From Istiophorus platypterus (lineage: Eukaryota > Chordata > Actinopteri > Istiophoriformes > Istiophoridae): a stretch of 64,000 nt of DNA. The position numbers were made by a program, and so were the translations under genes. Location: positions 22,053,281 through 22,117,280 of the forward strand of contig CM029128.1 in the NCBI GenBank assembly GCA_016859345.1, in the 5' to 3' direction. This document shows, piece after piece, positions 56,601 through 64,000 of the stretch; position 1 is the first letter of the stretch, and each line of letters opens with the position of its first letter. The notes under the pieces are model-generated. The model saw nothing but the letters and a program-made list of their open reading frames with translations, made no database searches and had not been told where the DNA came from.

Positions 56601-58351
56601 GTTGATGCAAATGAAGAGGCATCAATACCCTGAAAAACGAAACAAACCTATCAGACAGATGCAGAAACTCTAGGTGTGGCCAAATCAACAATTTGGTTCA
56701 TTCTTAAAAAGAAGGAATGTACTTGTGAGCTCAGCAACATCAAGGGCCCAGAAGACCACGGAAGACAACTAAAGTGGATGATCACATTATTCGCCAGGTC
56801 AATAACACTCTCCCAGGAAGTTCTATCATTGTCAAAGTCTCTAATCATGAGACGCTTCATGAATGTAAATATAGAGGGTTTTCTACAAGGTGCAAACTAC
56901 TGGCCACTGTCAGGACCAGAAAGGCTGAATAGATTTTGCCAGAAAACATCTGGAAAAGTCTGAACAGTTCTGGAACAAGATACATTGGACAGATGAAACC
57001 AGGATGAAATTATACCAGAATGATTGGAAGGGAAGACTATGGAGAAGGTAAGAAACTGCTCATGATCCAAAGCCACCACATCATCTGTCAACCATCATGG
57101 AGACAGTGTTATGACATGGTCATGTATGGCTGCCTGTGGACCTGGGTCACTGGTGTTTATTAATGATGTGACTGCTGGTAGAAGCAGCAGGATGAATTCT
57201 GAATTGTAGTGCTGTGGTGCTTCACAGTACTGATGGATAATGACCCAAAAAAATACTGCAAAAGCAACACAAGAGCTTCTCAAGGCAAAGAAACGTAGTA
57301 TATGAGGGACTATGTATAAAAATGGCTATAATTCCAAGTCAATTTAAAATTTTTGTTAAACCCCTTGAATTAAAGCTGAAAGTCTAAACTTCAATCACAT
57401 CTTCCTTCGTTTCAAATCCATTGTGGTTGTTTACAGAGGCAAAATTGCAAAAGTTTTGTCACTGTCCAAATATTCATTAACCTAAATGTATGTTTATACA
57501 ACTCATTGGCAACATGAAATTGTATGTAAAATGCATAATGCAACTTTAATCCCTTTTGGAAAAAAATAAAAATCACCAAATTTTCATGCTCAACATACTG
57601 TAAAACAATAGCTCAAGCTCAAAAGCATAATTGATATTGGTATGCTTCAATTTAAGCGCAGGGATGATAATAATGATAATAATGATAATAAGTAAAGAAG
57701 GTGGTCCTGGGTAGGTATTTTAAAGAGTGCATTTGAAAGTCACCGTCCATCCTCATGACCGCCTAAGACTGTGGGTTGTAAATGGTAACTCTTCCATTAA
57801 TGGAAAAACTGTTGCCAGTGAGCATCATCCAAGCGGCATGTGCGTTTCCTTTGAAATGTAAGTGGCAAAACACATAAATAATATATACATACAATTTTGG
57901 GAGATTGGGGTAGAAGTGGGAAAACACCTAGTTTGTAAATATAATAAAATTTCAACATGTGACATGTTTTTGGGCTGGAGTGGATATTAAACCTCAGTAC
58001 TTACTTGGTACTGACCAAGATCTGCCTTCAAAAGTACTGACAGCTGACAATGAAAGTCTGGTCAGATTCACAGTGTTGAATAATTTGCCAGTGTTAGATT
58101 TACATTTTATTAGGGAAAGTTTTCAATTTGGTGTGGGTACAGAAACTTAGGTACAATACCCAGCCATGATTCTGTTACATGTTCCTTAAGCGCGGAAAGC
58201 ACCACATGAGGAAATTCCGAACAGATGTTGATATTTCTGATGTTTTTACAGATGGATGATAGCTATCAAAGCTTCAATAAAGAAGTGGCTGCCTTTACAC
58301 CAGGCCCTTCAGGACTACATGAATCGACTACCAGAGGAGACCAGAATGTGA
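45465..58351 (+). CDS. pdzph1: pdzph1-like gene: PDZ domain and two PH domains (12 coding exons)
   Basis: Twelve exons join in frame into 1,237 codons plus stop. Residues 1-21 are very basic. About 21-791 come from one giant exon and look disordered (rich in Ser, Asn, Glu, few hydrophobic runs). About 845-899 is a conserved acidic/Ser segment. The PDZ domain is at about 902-980 with carboxylate loop YPWGF. PH1 is at about 996-1092 (GYLHKR start, final helix RWLEAM) and PH2 at about 1121-1219 (GLLHKL start, final helix RWMIAI). PDZ domains bind C-terminal peptides and PH domains bind phosphoinositides or proteins, so a membrane-associated scaffold role is an inference. The PDZ-PH-PH order fits PDZPH1, whose human counterpart is annotated as a pseudogene (from memory). 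All splice sites are GT-AG. The start ATG is the first in its exon, which follows an acceptor, so the 5' UTR is probably split. Confidence 0.85.
46001..47085 (-). mobile_element. Tc1-like element, copy 2 of the TTGGACAGTGACAC family, minus orientation
   Basis: Ends: cagttcataattatttggac then agtgacacaac at the left, and gtatcactgtttgataattt then tgaacctaac at the right. The interior reads, on the minus strand, as the transposase-derived region shared with 56313-57487 (for example ttgatttgtccaatcctata at 46625 against tggccaaatcaacaatttgg). Stops and indels show it is inactive. It lies in pdzph1 intron 1. Confidence 0.85.
47476..49788 (+). CDS. pdzph1: pdzph1 exon 2: giant exon, disordered region
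   Basis: A single 2,313 nt exon of 771 open codons, much longer than any other in the window. The acceptor is TTACTTTCAG and the donor GTAAGT. It is rich in Ser, Thr, Asn, Glu and Gln without folded-domain signatures. Visible features include PLPKKRRQTF at about residue 415, a nuclear-signal-like basic cluster, and the acidic DTDDCEYKVDQSEVADSGFD around 545. An open frame this long in AT-rich DNA, in phase with its neighbours, is strong evidence of selection. The reading also continues upstream of the GTG at 47661. Confidence 0.9.
49897..50058 (+). CDS. pdzph1: pdzph1 exon 3
   Basis: It encodes SSEAKEHLKPVIHKEPDSSA, then SDHWAKRRKLFKESKQWSSA and GGSSITSDITEES. The HWAKRRKLFKESKQWSS segment looks like a conserved linear motif with a basic cluster. 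The acceptor is TTTTCCAG and the donor GTAACT; its length of 162 nt equals exon 4. The following 1.1 kb intron has nothing recognised. Confidence 0.92.
51166..51327 (+). CDS. pdzph1: pdzph1 exon 4
   Basis: It encodes SEDTRSVDMTIMDNEDRGFY, then METFHSSAWIYQGDDVSSEA and ends NTRPRAVS, leading into the PDZ domain. The acceptor is TTTTCCAG and the donor GTAAGC, phase 1 on both sides. Confidence 0.92.
51565..51666 (+). CDS. pdzph1: pdzph1 exon 5: PDZ first half
   Basis: It encodes RERTVKISKGTGEYPWGFRI then QFSKPIVVTEVDT. The YPWGFRI stretch is the PDZ carboxylate-binding loop (GLGF equivalent), followed by strand 3. The acceptor is CTCCTAG and the donor GTAAGT. The next intron is 853 bp; its middle (52130-52440) looks repeat-like but is unassigned. 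Confidence 0.94.
52520..52630 (+). CDS. pdzph1: pdzph1 exon 6: PDZ second half
   Basis: It encodes GAAEEAGLMVGDYVLAVNGT then DVTSIPHSEAADLARQ, the classical PDZ core: a GAAxxAGL turn, GDxVLxVNG strand, and the HSEAADLAR helix whose His starts alpha-B. The acceptor is TGGTTTCAG and the donor GTATGC. Confidence 0.96.
52878..53056 (+). CDS. pdzph1: pdzph1 exon 7: PDZ end and PH1 start
   Basis: It encodes PDVLTLTIGSDIARGPNTPR, the last PDZ strand and linker, then ACRGYLHKRTQSGLIKGWRK and RWFVLTHDCCLYYYRHKR, the first strands of a PH domain. The acceptor is AATGTTGTAG and the donor GTGAGC. Confidence 0.95.
53159..53316 (+). CDS. pdzph1: pdzph1 exon 8: PH1
   Basis: It encodes DEGKRRALSAVKLEGAEVGQ, then KPFVFKCHPQSGIRMYFFCA and TSNQEMKR, the middle and late PH strands. 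The acceptor is TGTTACAG and the donor GTACAG. The next intron contains a dispersed repeat and a (TA)n(GA)n tract. Confidence 0.94.
53360..53620. repeat. Dispersed fish repeat (gggctgcaactaac family), copy B
   Basis: It starts agagctgcaacaattagttg and continues ccagtttctcaaatgtgaag then cagcagtaaactgaatggtt, in the same family and orientation as 40045-40200. It begins 44 bases after the exon 8 donor of pdzph1. Confidence 0.75.
53634..53698. repeat. (TA)n(GA)n microsatellite in pdzph1 intron 8
   Basis: About 20 TA units followed by about 10 GA units. The minus-strand open frame across it is an artefact. Confidence 0.95.
53814..53856 (+). CDS. pdzph1: pdzph1 exon 9: PH1 C-terminal helix
   Basis: A 43 nt exon encoding WLEAMERATHPFAQ, with the invariant PH tryptophan in the final helix. 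The acceptor is ATTTTAG and the donor GTAACA. Confidence 0.92.
54057..54243 (+). CDS. pdzph1: pdzph1 exon 10: PH2 start
   Basis: It encodes NHVWVDVTRHNSNLPPLAVK, then PECLGLLHKLDKNKDIWVQY and YCILKDGCLYLYSGI, the first half of a second PH domain. The acceptor is TGTTTTAG and the donor GTATGG. The 1.7 kb intron after it shows nothing recognised. Confidence 0.94.
54244..55925. other. pdzph1 intron 10: nothing recognised
   Basis: AT-rich sequence with small open frames but no recognised exon or repeat family. Confidence 0.4.
55926..56061 (+). CDS. pdzph1: pdzph1 exon 11: PH2
   Basis: It encodes GIYLQGYMVREQPYGSKKST then IELKPPSDEFKTLYLCAENP and NENKR, the late strands of PH2. The acceptor is GATTTCAG and the donor GTGAGG. 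The following 2.2 kb intron contains a Tc1-like copy (56313-57487). Confidence 0.95.
56313..57487 (+). mobile_element. Tc1-like element, copy 3 of the TTGGACAGTGACAC family, plus orientation
   Basis: Left end: cagttaggttcataagtact then tggacagtgacaca. Right end: the inverse, tgtcactgtccaaatattca then ttaacctaa. The interior is a decayed transposase gene with remnants such as caaatcaacaatttggttca, gaacaagatacattggacag and the HDNDPK-like actgatggataatgacccaa. It is broken by stops and lies in pdzph1 intron 11. Confidence 0.88.
57665..57691. repeat. Short (GATAATAAT)n tandem repeat
   Basis: About three tandem nine-base units in pdzph1 intron 11, just after the Tc1-like copy. Confidence 0.85.
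58252..58351 (+). CDS. pdzph1: pdzph1 exon 12: PH2 helix and stop
   Basis: It encodes WMIAIKASIKKWLPLHQALQ then DYMNRLPEETRM and TGA at 58349-58351. The Trp starts the closing PH helix. The acceptor is TGTTTTTACAG. The C-terminus ends shortly after the domain, as expected for a complete protein. Confidence 0.95.
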
Positions 58352-58528
58352 AACACAGTGTACTCTGTAACTTACTGCAGTCTGACTCACTTTGTGGACC
58401 ACCTCATGAGCTTCCTGCCAACAGATTACTGCACTCTGTTCTCTCTGCTACCACTTTGCTATGGAGGATAATTTCACTCAGGAAAATTCTGCAGCTAGAG
58501 AGACTCAGGCCACACTTATTATTGTTAT

Positions 58529-58534
58529 AATAAA
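58529..58534 (+). promoter_or_regulatory. Proximal candidate polyadenylation signal of pdzph1
   Basis: AATAAA about 180 bases after the pdzph1 stop. Confidence 0.5.
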
Positions 58535-59089
58535 AACAATACTTTCTATTTTGGACTTCAGTTTTCCTCTGTTCTTTTCTTTTCCCCTGTGACATATGAT
58601 TTTTTTTTAAACAATCTGTTGGAGCAGTCATTTCCCTTGATTTTTTTCATTTCAGGTTTTGCAATTTTCTCATGCATTTAAAAATTACATTTTGTATCCA
58701 TTTGTCATAAAATGCACATTTTTGATTCCCTTTTTACTGACATTTACATCAACCTAACAGCCCAATGATCATTAGATCAAAAATAATTCACCATTGTGTC
58801 TTCTTCTTTCAATTTTTTTCTTTGTGAAATTATCCCCCTCATTTGCTATATTCTTGTCTCTCAGCAAAACCTACCACCACATAAGAACTTAGAAGGTTTT
58901 GGACTGTTTGGGATGTCATTTTATAACACCTCATATATGCTGTGCTGGGAATTTCCAATTTTATACTGATTCTGTTTTACTGTGTTTTTCTGCTACATTG
59001 TAAATTAGTATTTAGTATATGAATAGATCTTTGGCTTTTGATACTGCTTTTATGCATTGTAAAACTGGCAATAATGAGTGTATTAGCCA

Positions 59090-59095
59090 AATAAA
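59090..59095 (+). promoter_or_regulatory. Distal candidate polyadenylation signal of pdzph1
   Basis: A second AATAAA about 740 bases after the stop, which would give a longer 3' UTR. Confidence 0.4.
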
Positions 59096-59239
59096 TTCTA
59101 CAACCAAATTCTACAAGAGTCTTAAATATAATTACTCTTTAGTTCCTTGAACTCTATATTTTCATAGAGGAGCGAACAAAATATACACAAAAATCCAAGT
59201 GGCATATTCGAACAAGGAAACTGACTGAATAAAAAGGTA

Positions 59240-59420
59240 AAGTTAAAGGATATGTTCACACAGTTCCTTTTTTTTTTTTTTTTTTAACTTTTTTTACATG
59301 TCCATATGTAAAATAAAAGTGCTATTGATCGTCGTAATCATTCCTCCATTCATACTGGCCATTATATCTTTTTTGGTGTCTAGTCAAAATATCCAAAATT
59401 TCTTATAAGTCTGTATTTTT
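59240..59420. repeat. Diverged dispersed fish repeat (ggataggttcacactttt family)
   Basis: The text ggatatgttcacacagttcc, a T run, then gtcgtaatcattcctccatt and catactggccattatatctt match the same family as 32885-33310, with higher divergence. Confidence 0.55.
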
Positions 59421-61220
59421 TTATTTCCTTCCCACCTGTGCAATTGAAACACTAAAAATTGGTATCAAGGCCCCTAACTGGCACCGGCTGTCCCCCCGTA
59501 GCTAGTTTACACAGGCACTGTGTTAAACTTTGCATTTATTTTGAAATTCTGCTGAGGGTTTTTTAGGCATTAAATTGCCTTGCTCTAAAATATATTCCCC
59601 ATATGTTGATTGTGTGTCCCCTTAGATTAGTGGATTGAGTGGACGGGGCTTTGCTTGTTACGCTAAATTCTCAGTGGTGACACAGAGTAACCAGGCCTTT
59701 ACTGTTAGAGCCCCAGTTCTGTCCTCTTTCCAACACTTAACTGTTATTTCAGTCTACCAAAAGCACTAACAGGCAGGTTTTTACATGGATAGATTGGCTG
59801 GTATGGTGGGAAGGACCAAATGAATGACAAATACCATTACATAGATAAATAACCATTGCCCTGTGTCAGTCTTTTTTATAAATGAATTAATGTTAAGTAC
59901 ACATTACGTTTTGTCTTCCTAGGACTACTAGCACTAACCAGTCTAGAAGACAAATTACGATTATTATAAGATATTTCTTCACATTCTGTTGACCATTTAT
60001 GTTCATTCTTAAATGTTTGTTGTTACAGCCAATTCTTGTTTTCCACATCCACAAGTCTAAATGCAAAATTCGTCATCTGCCCAAGTCCATCCGCATAAAC
60101 CCTGTGCAGATATCTCTGCTCTGTCCTAAATTTGATTCTGCATGGACTGTCTAAACTGTGAGTGTGGAAACTGCACATACACCAGAAACTGGGTGCTCAT
60201 TTTGTGGACTGTGTGTATGTACTGTTCAATTCCCAAATAACGGTCCTAGTCTTGTTAAGTGGTTGCATACACTGTGATCTTTTTCTGACTTTTTCATATT
60301 GTTCAGCCAAATAAAAACAAAAAAAGTAGTTGTCAAGAGGATGTCATTGTTTACTAGTCTGCATGTGTGGAATGTGTCTGTATGAATACCCCCAAATGTA
60401 GTATGAATAGAAGCGCATCTATGGCCACATCCATCTGAGGGAGAGTGGGAACTATGAACTGGTGAAACGTGCATTAGAAAGTGACATTCAAATGAGGTGC
60501 AATCAAAGCCACAAAACATTTCTTAGTTTTTCTTTTGTTACTTTTAATTTTAAAGCATCAGCAACACTTTAGGTTTTAAAATGCTGTATGAAACATCCTG
60601 CGAGTGTTGCCACAACCTTCTATAACAGTGAGGACTGGTGAGGTTTAATCACCAGTTACAGATTAAAAGCCCCTTAAAGTTTGGTTTAAATTTTCTTTAA
60701 CATTAAATGGTCAGAAAAAAATGTTGAAAAATAAAACTTCATCAGCTATTATTTATTAAGAGTTTAACACTCATAGAATCTGTTTCGTCTGAGCTGTGTA
60801 GGTGTGGTTTAATCAAATCTGTCGCCAATATTTTAAGCAAACAACCAGGTAAATTACATCACACTTGATTCAAATAGCCAAATTCTAATTGGTGCATGAC
60901 ATCAGCTCTTTACAACAAAGCCCACCCACTTCAAATTAGGGAAAAATTCTCAAACAAAACAGTACAGACAGAAACTTTGCCTACAGAATAACCCAAACTT
61001 TAGGAAAGCATCTCATGATTATGTAGGACACCAGAGAAAATAGGTGTTCAGGGCCTTTACGTCTTGGTACGTGGTGTATCTCATTGAGTTATGTCCCCTA
61101 ATTTTAATTTTCTAACAGCCAGAAACACACACACAGAAGTTAGTTGTTCTCCAGTCTCAGTCAGCCATTTTCTACCTTTTAGAGTAGTTTTATTTTGAAA
61201 AACAGGTTGGAATTTTTAAA
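59420..61220. other. Intergenic stretch, nothing recognised
   Basis: No gene or named element. The minus-strand open frame at 60226-60519 has no domain or splice support. Confidence 0.4.
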
Positions 61221-61229
61221 TAATAGACT

Positions 61230-62830
61230 TCTTATTCTTGGTGATTTTAATATCCATCTTGGTTCCCCTTCTTCCTCCTATTTTACTTCTAACTCTATAC
61301 TGTTTTAATCTTACTCAATATGTATAGCATCCCAACCACTGAAAGGGTATATACCTTGTGAACCTTGTATTCTCCTATGGTTTCTGCTTAAAAGATATGA
61401 CCTTGGTTGATTTTTCCATCTCTGATCACAAAGCACTGCTCTTTCAGGTAGCCCCCTCACACTGATTCACTCCTGGCCCCTAAATTCCCTTTCTCTTCCT
61501 TGCTTATTTCAAGTTTTTACTTTGTCAAACATATATTTTAGTACCCATGAACACCAGGGCCTCACTAATGAGGAGCTTTTCAGTGTTTTTACTGGCTGAT
61601 GCACAAATATTTTAGATTCTATAGCACTTGTTAGATCATAAAAGTCAAAATCTTCCTCTCTACCATGGTTAAATGAAGAAATAGGGAATTTAAAAAGTCA
61701 ATGCAGGAAGGCAAAACAGAAATAGAAGAAAGATAAACATACTGATTCATTTGCTTCTATTAAACATATGTGAAGTCACATAAGTAAGGAACTCCTATTT
61801 TCACAGTTGCTCACAAAACAGAACCATAGTCCCAGAATTCTCATTAAAACCATAAAGTCTATGATTGATCCCTCACTCAGCCAGCATGTTGAATCTTGCC
61901 CACAGTGATGTTAATAATTTCTTCATTATATTGGCATGAAAAAATACTGGAGCTTCAGCAGCATCAACACCAAATTCAGTGAGCTGAAACTTCTGAAAAC
62001 CATAAAACTGTTGCATGTTTAGAATCCTCCACCTTCACCTCAGCACAGCCTCTGATGCAGGGGACCACAAGTCTTCATCAGCTGTCTGGAAAACTATCGG
62101 CATCAGTGATGTGAGTCTGGATTGATTTATCTCATGTCTGTAACTACATACTGTACATGCTATGATTCTTTTTTACTCATATAGTACCAAATCACAGAGA
62201 TTATCTCAGGGAATTATTCATATGGAGCAGGTGTAGACAATACTCTACGGTTAAATTCTAGTCTCGGTGTCATATCAAATAATCTTTAAAAAAAAAAAAA
62301 AAAAATACTGCAACCTGTGGCTGTTTAGGTTTAGTGTTTTCAACTCTGAGTTGTACTTTCACAGACAGGTGACTAAAATTGTGCAGTCCTGCTTATCTAA
62401 CTGAGATATTTAACCAAAATAAGGTCATTCCTTTCATCGGTAGATGTAGAAAAGTTAATCTATGCTTTTATCTCCTCCAGACTGGAATTCTGGAGACTTT
62501 AGTCTGGTATTAGCAGCCAAAACATCCAAAGACTATAGCTGATACATAATGCTGCCAGACTGTAAACATGTTCTTAGAGAAAGGGCCATATTCCACCAAT
62601 CCTTGCTGCCCTCACTGGGTACCTGTGAGTTTTAGAATTGATTTTAAGGTTTTGCGATTGTTTTTTTAAGCCTTGAATGGTCGACCCTGCTTATACCTTG
62701 TGATCTGCTAACTTCCAACAAGCCTGATTGCTACTTGAGATCTGGCAGGGTCCTACTAATAGTTCCAAAATCTTCACTTGTCATTAGAGGGGACTGGATC
62801 GCTAAGATGTGGAACAAACCCAGTCACTTT
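61230..62830 (+). mobile_element. L2-like non-LTR retrotransposon relic, plus strand
   Basis: The translation across stops gives LGDFNIHLGSP (endonuclease GDFNIH motif), FSISDHKALLFQ (SDH motif), SLPWLNEEIGNLKSQCRKAK (linker), and later VIPFIGRC, HWVPVSFRIDFKVLRLFF and ALNGRPCLYL (C-terminal reverse-transcriptase end). Most of the reverse transcriptase between them is missing. Multiple stops make it inactive. An A run at 62287-62305 interrupts it. Confidence 0.8.
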
Positions 62831-64000
62831 TATCTCATGGCTTTTTCTTAAATGAAGAGTAAGCAATTCTGGAGAAAGACAGTTGGTATTTGAACTCAAC
62901 GGCAAAAAAATGCATCCCTTCTTCCAGTCCTCCATCAAAAGCACCACCCCTAGATTTGTGGTTGTCAACTGCCAAGGCAACAATTCAATGGTGGATTCCA
63001 GATTCCATTTTATACAGCATGGAAGTGGAAACTAATAAAACCAAACCAAAACAAAAAACAGCATCTGAAACACAACCGAGAGTTAGTTGTTCAGGTTGTT
63101 TTTAAAAAAAAAAACTACAGTGACAGTAGAGAGTACGATAGGTTTTAAACCAATCTAACAAGGAAGGTAACATTACCTGGCATAACATTTTGAATTATTC
63201 ATCCAACTATCATCCAATGTGCTTCGACGATTCCAGAAACAGAAATTCAACATCAGTACCTGCTTGAAAAACTAACCAGTTAGGATTAGCGATGACAAAC
63301 ATGAGAAAGAGGGACAAAACAATACGGACCTATTGGCTCTATGAAACATTGCAAAACTAATGTTTTACACACCTTTAAAGCAGAAACAGAGTAACCTCCA
63401 CATCTGTCTTCATGCCTTTCAACTCTCAAATTACTCTCTACCATAGTTGGATTGGCCATCGGACTAACTGGTCAATTCCTGATGGGCTGTGAAGTCGGCT
63501 GCTAAATCGGAGGCAAGTGGACCATTAAGAAATCCATACATTTTTTAAAGATCTACCGGCATGTCGGTGTCTTTACCGCCCTTCTCTGTGTACCTGTCTT
63601 ATCAGACAGATCCAGGGGTTTTTTTTCCCAGTCCAACCATGTAGTCCCCCCCATTGGAAAGACTCTCAGGTGTTACCGCCGGTCCTCTCTTACACCTGAT
63701 TATGGTCCCTTTGCTCAGCTTTGTTCGTCAGACCTTCTCCTCTCTGCAGTCAGAGCTACTTTGTTTATATCCGATTTACAGAGCCAGGGCTGTGTAGGGA
63801 CCCTGAATTTTTTTTCCAACACACACAAAGAAACAGACAACCAGCATCCATGAATATCTACTCATTGAATTTGACCAAAAAAAGTACTGGATTCAAATCA
63901 CTTGTTTTCCTTTAACTGATGGGATTTGTGGTAGTTTAATTATGTGTGGTGTTAGTTATTTATCTCGTTTCAGTTTTTGTTTTGGATCTTATCACTTCAT
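62831..64000. other. Terminal intergenic stretch, nothing recognised
   Basis: It starts as a possible tail of the LINE relic (agtaagcaattctggagaaa). The rest has no gene that I can support. Confidence 0.4.

Noticed and set aside
60226..60519. 97-codon minus-strand frame with Cys and His residues
   Set aside because: It looked briefly like a zinc-finger-type pattern, but spacing is irregular and there is no splice or neighbour support.

Overview
The window is vertebrate nuclear DNA, almost certainly from a teleost fish. It is AT-rich, has short coding exons separated by GT-AG introns, and is littered with repeats typical of fish: Tc1-like DNA transposons, a DIRS-like retroelement, L2-like LINE fragments, MITE-like families and long (TA)n tracts. 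I assigned exons by hand, from conserved protein similarity, splice sites and agreement of reading phase. No alignment or database search was run.

Gene 1 (979 to 37404, + strand) is most of pam, peptidylglycine alpha-amidating monooxygenase. Twenty-four exons total 2,826 nt (941 codons plus stop) and join in one frame without an internal stop. They cover the PHM copper monooxygenase domain, a linker, the PAL lyase propeller, a juxtamembrane acidic segment, one transmembrane helix and the cytosolic tail. The first exon(s), with the signal peptide, lie before the window. All copper ligands, the ten PHM cysteines, and the PAL metal-binding histidines and cysteines that I know are present. The intron between the linker exon and the first PAL exon is 6 kb and shows no recognisable counterpart of mammalian alternative exon A.

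Between the genes (about 37.4 to 45.4 kb) there is a 300 bp (TA)n tract, several dispersed repeats and a strikingly A-rich block that hides a decayed Tc1-like copy.

Gene 2 (45465 to 58351, + strand) encodes a protein with one PDZ and two PH domains, best matched to PDZPH1. Twelve coding exons give 1,237 codons. One giant exon of 2.3 kb encodes a long, apparently disordered N-terminal region, and the PDZ-PH-PH module occupies the last third. The gene looks intact.

From 58.4 kb to the end there is no recognised gene. This part holds polyadenylation signals, a dispersed repeat and an L2-like LINE relic. The two genes have no known shared pathway: PAM acts in the lumen of the secretory pathway, while the PDZ-PH-PH protein should be a cytosolic or membrane-associated scaffold. 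Their proximity is a synteny observation rather than a functional unit.
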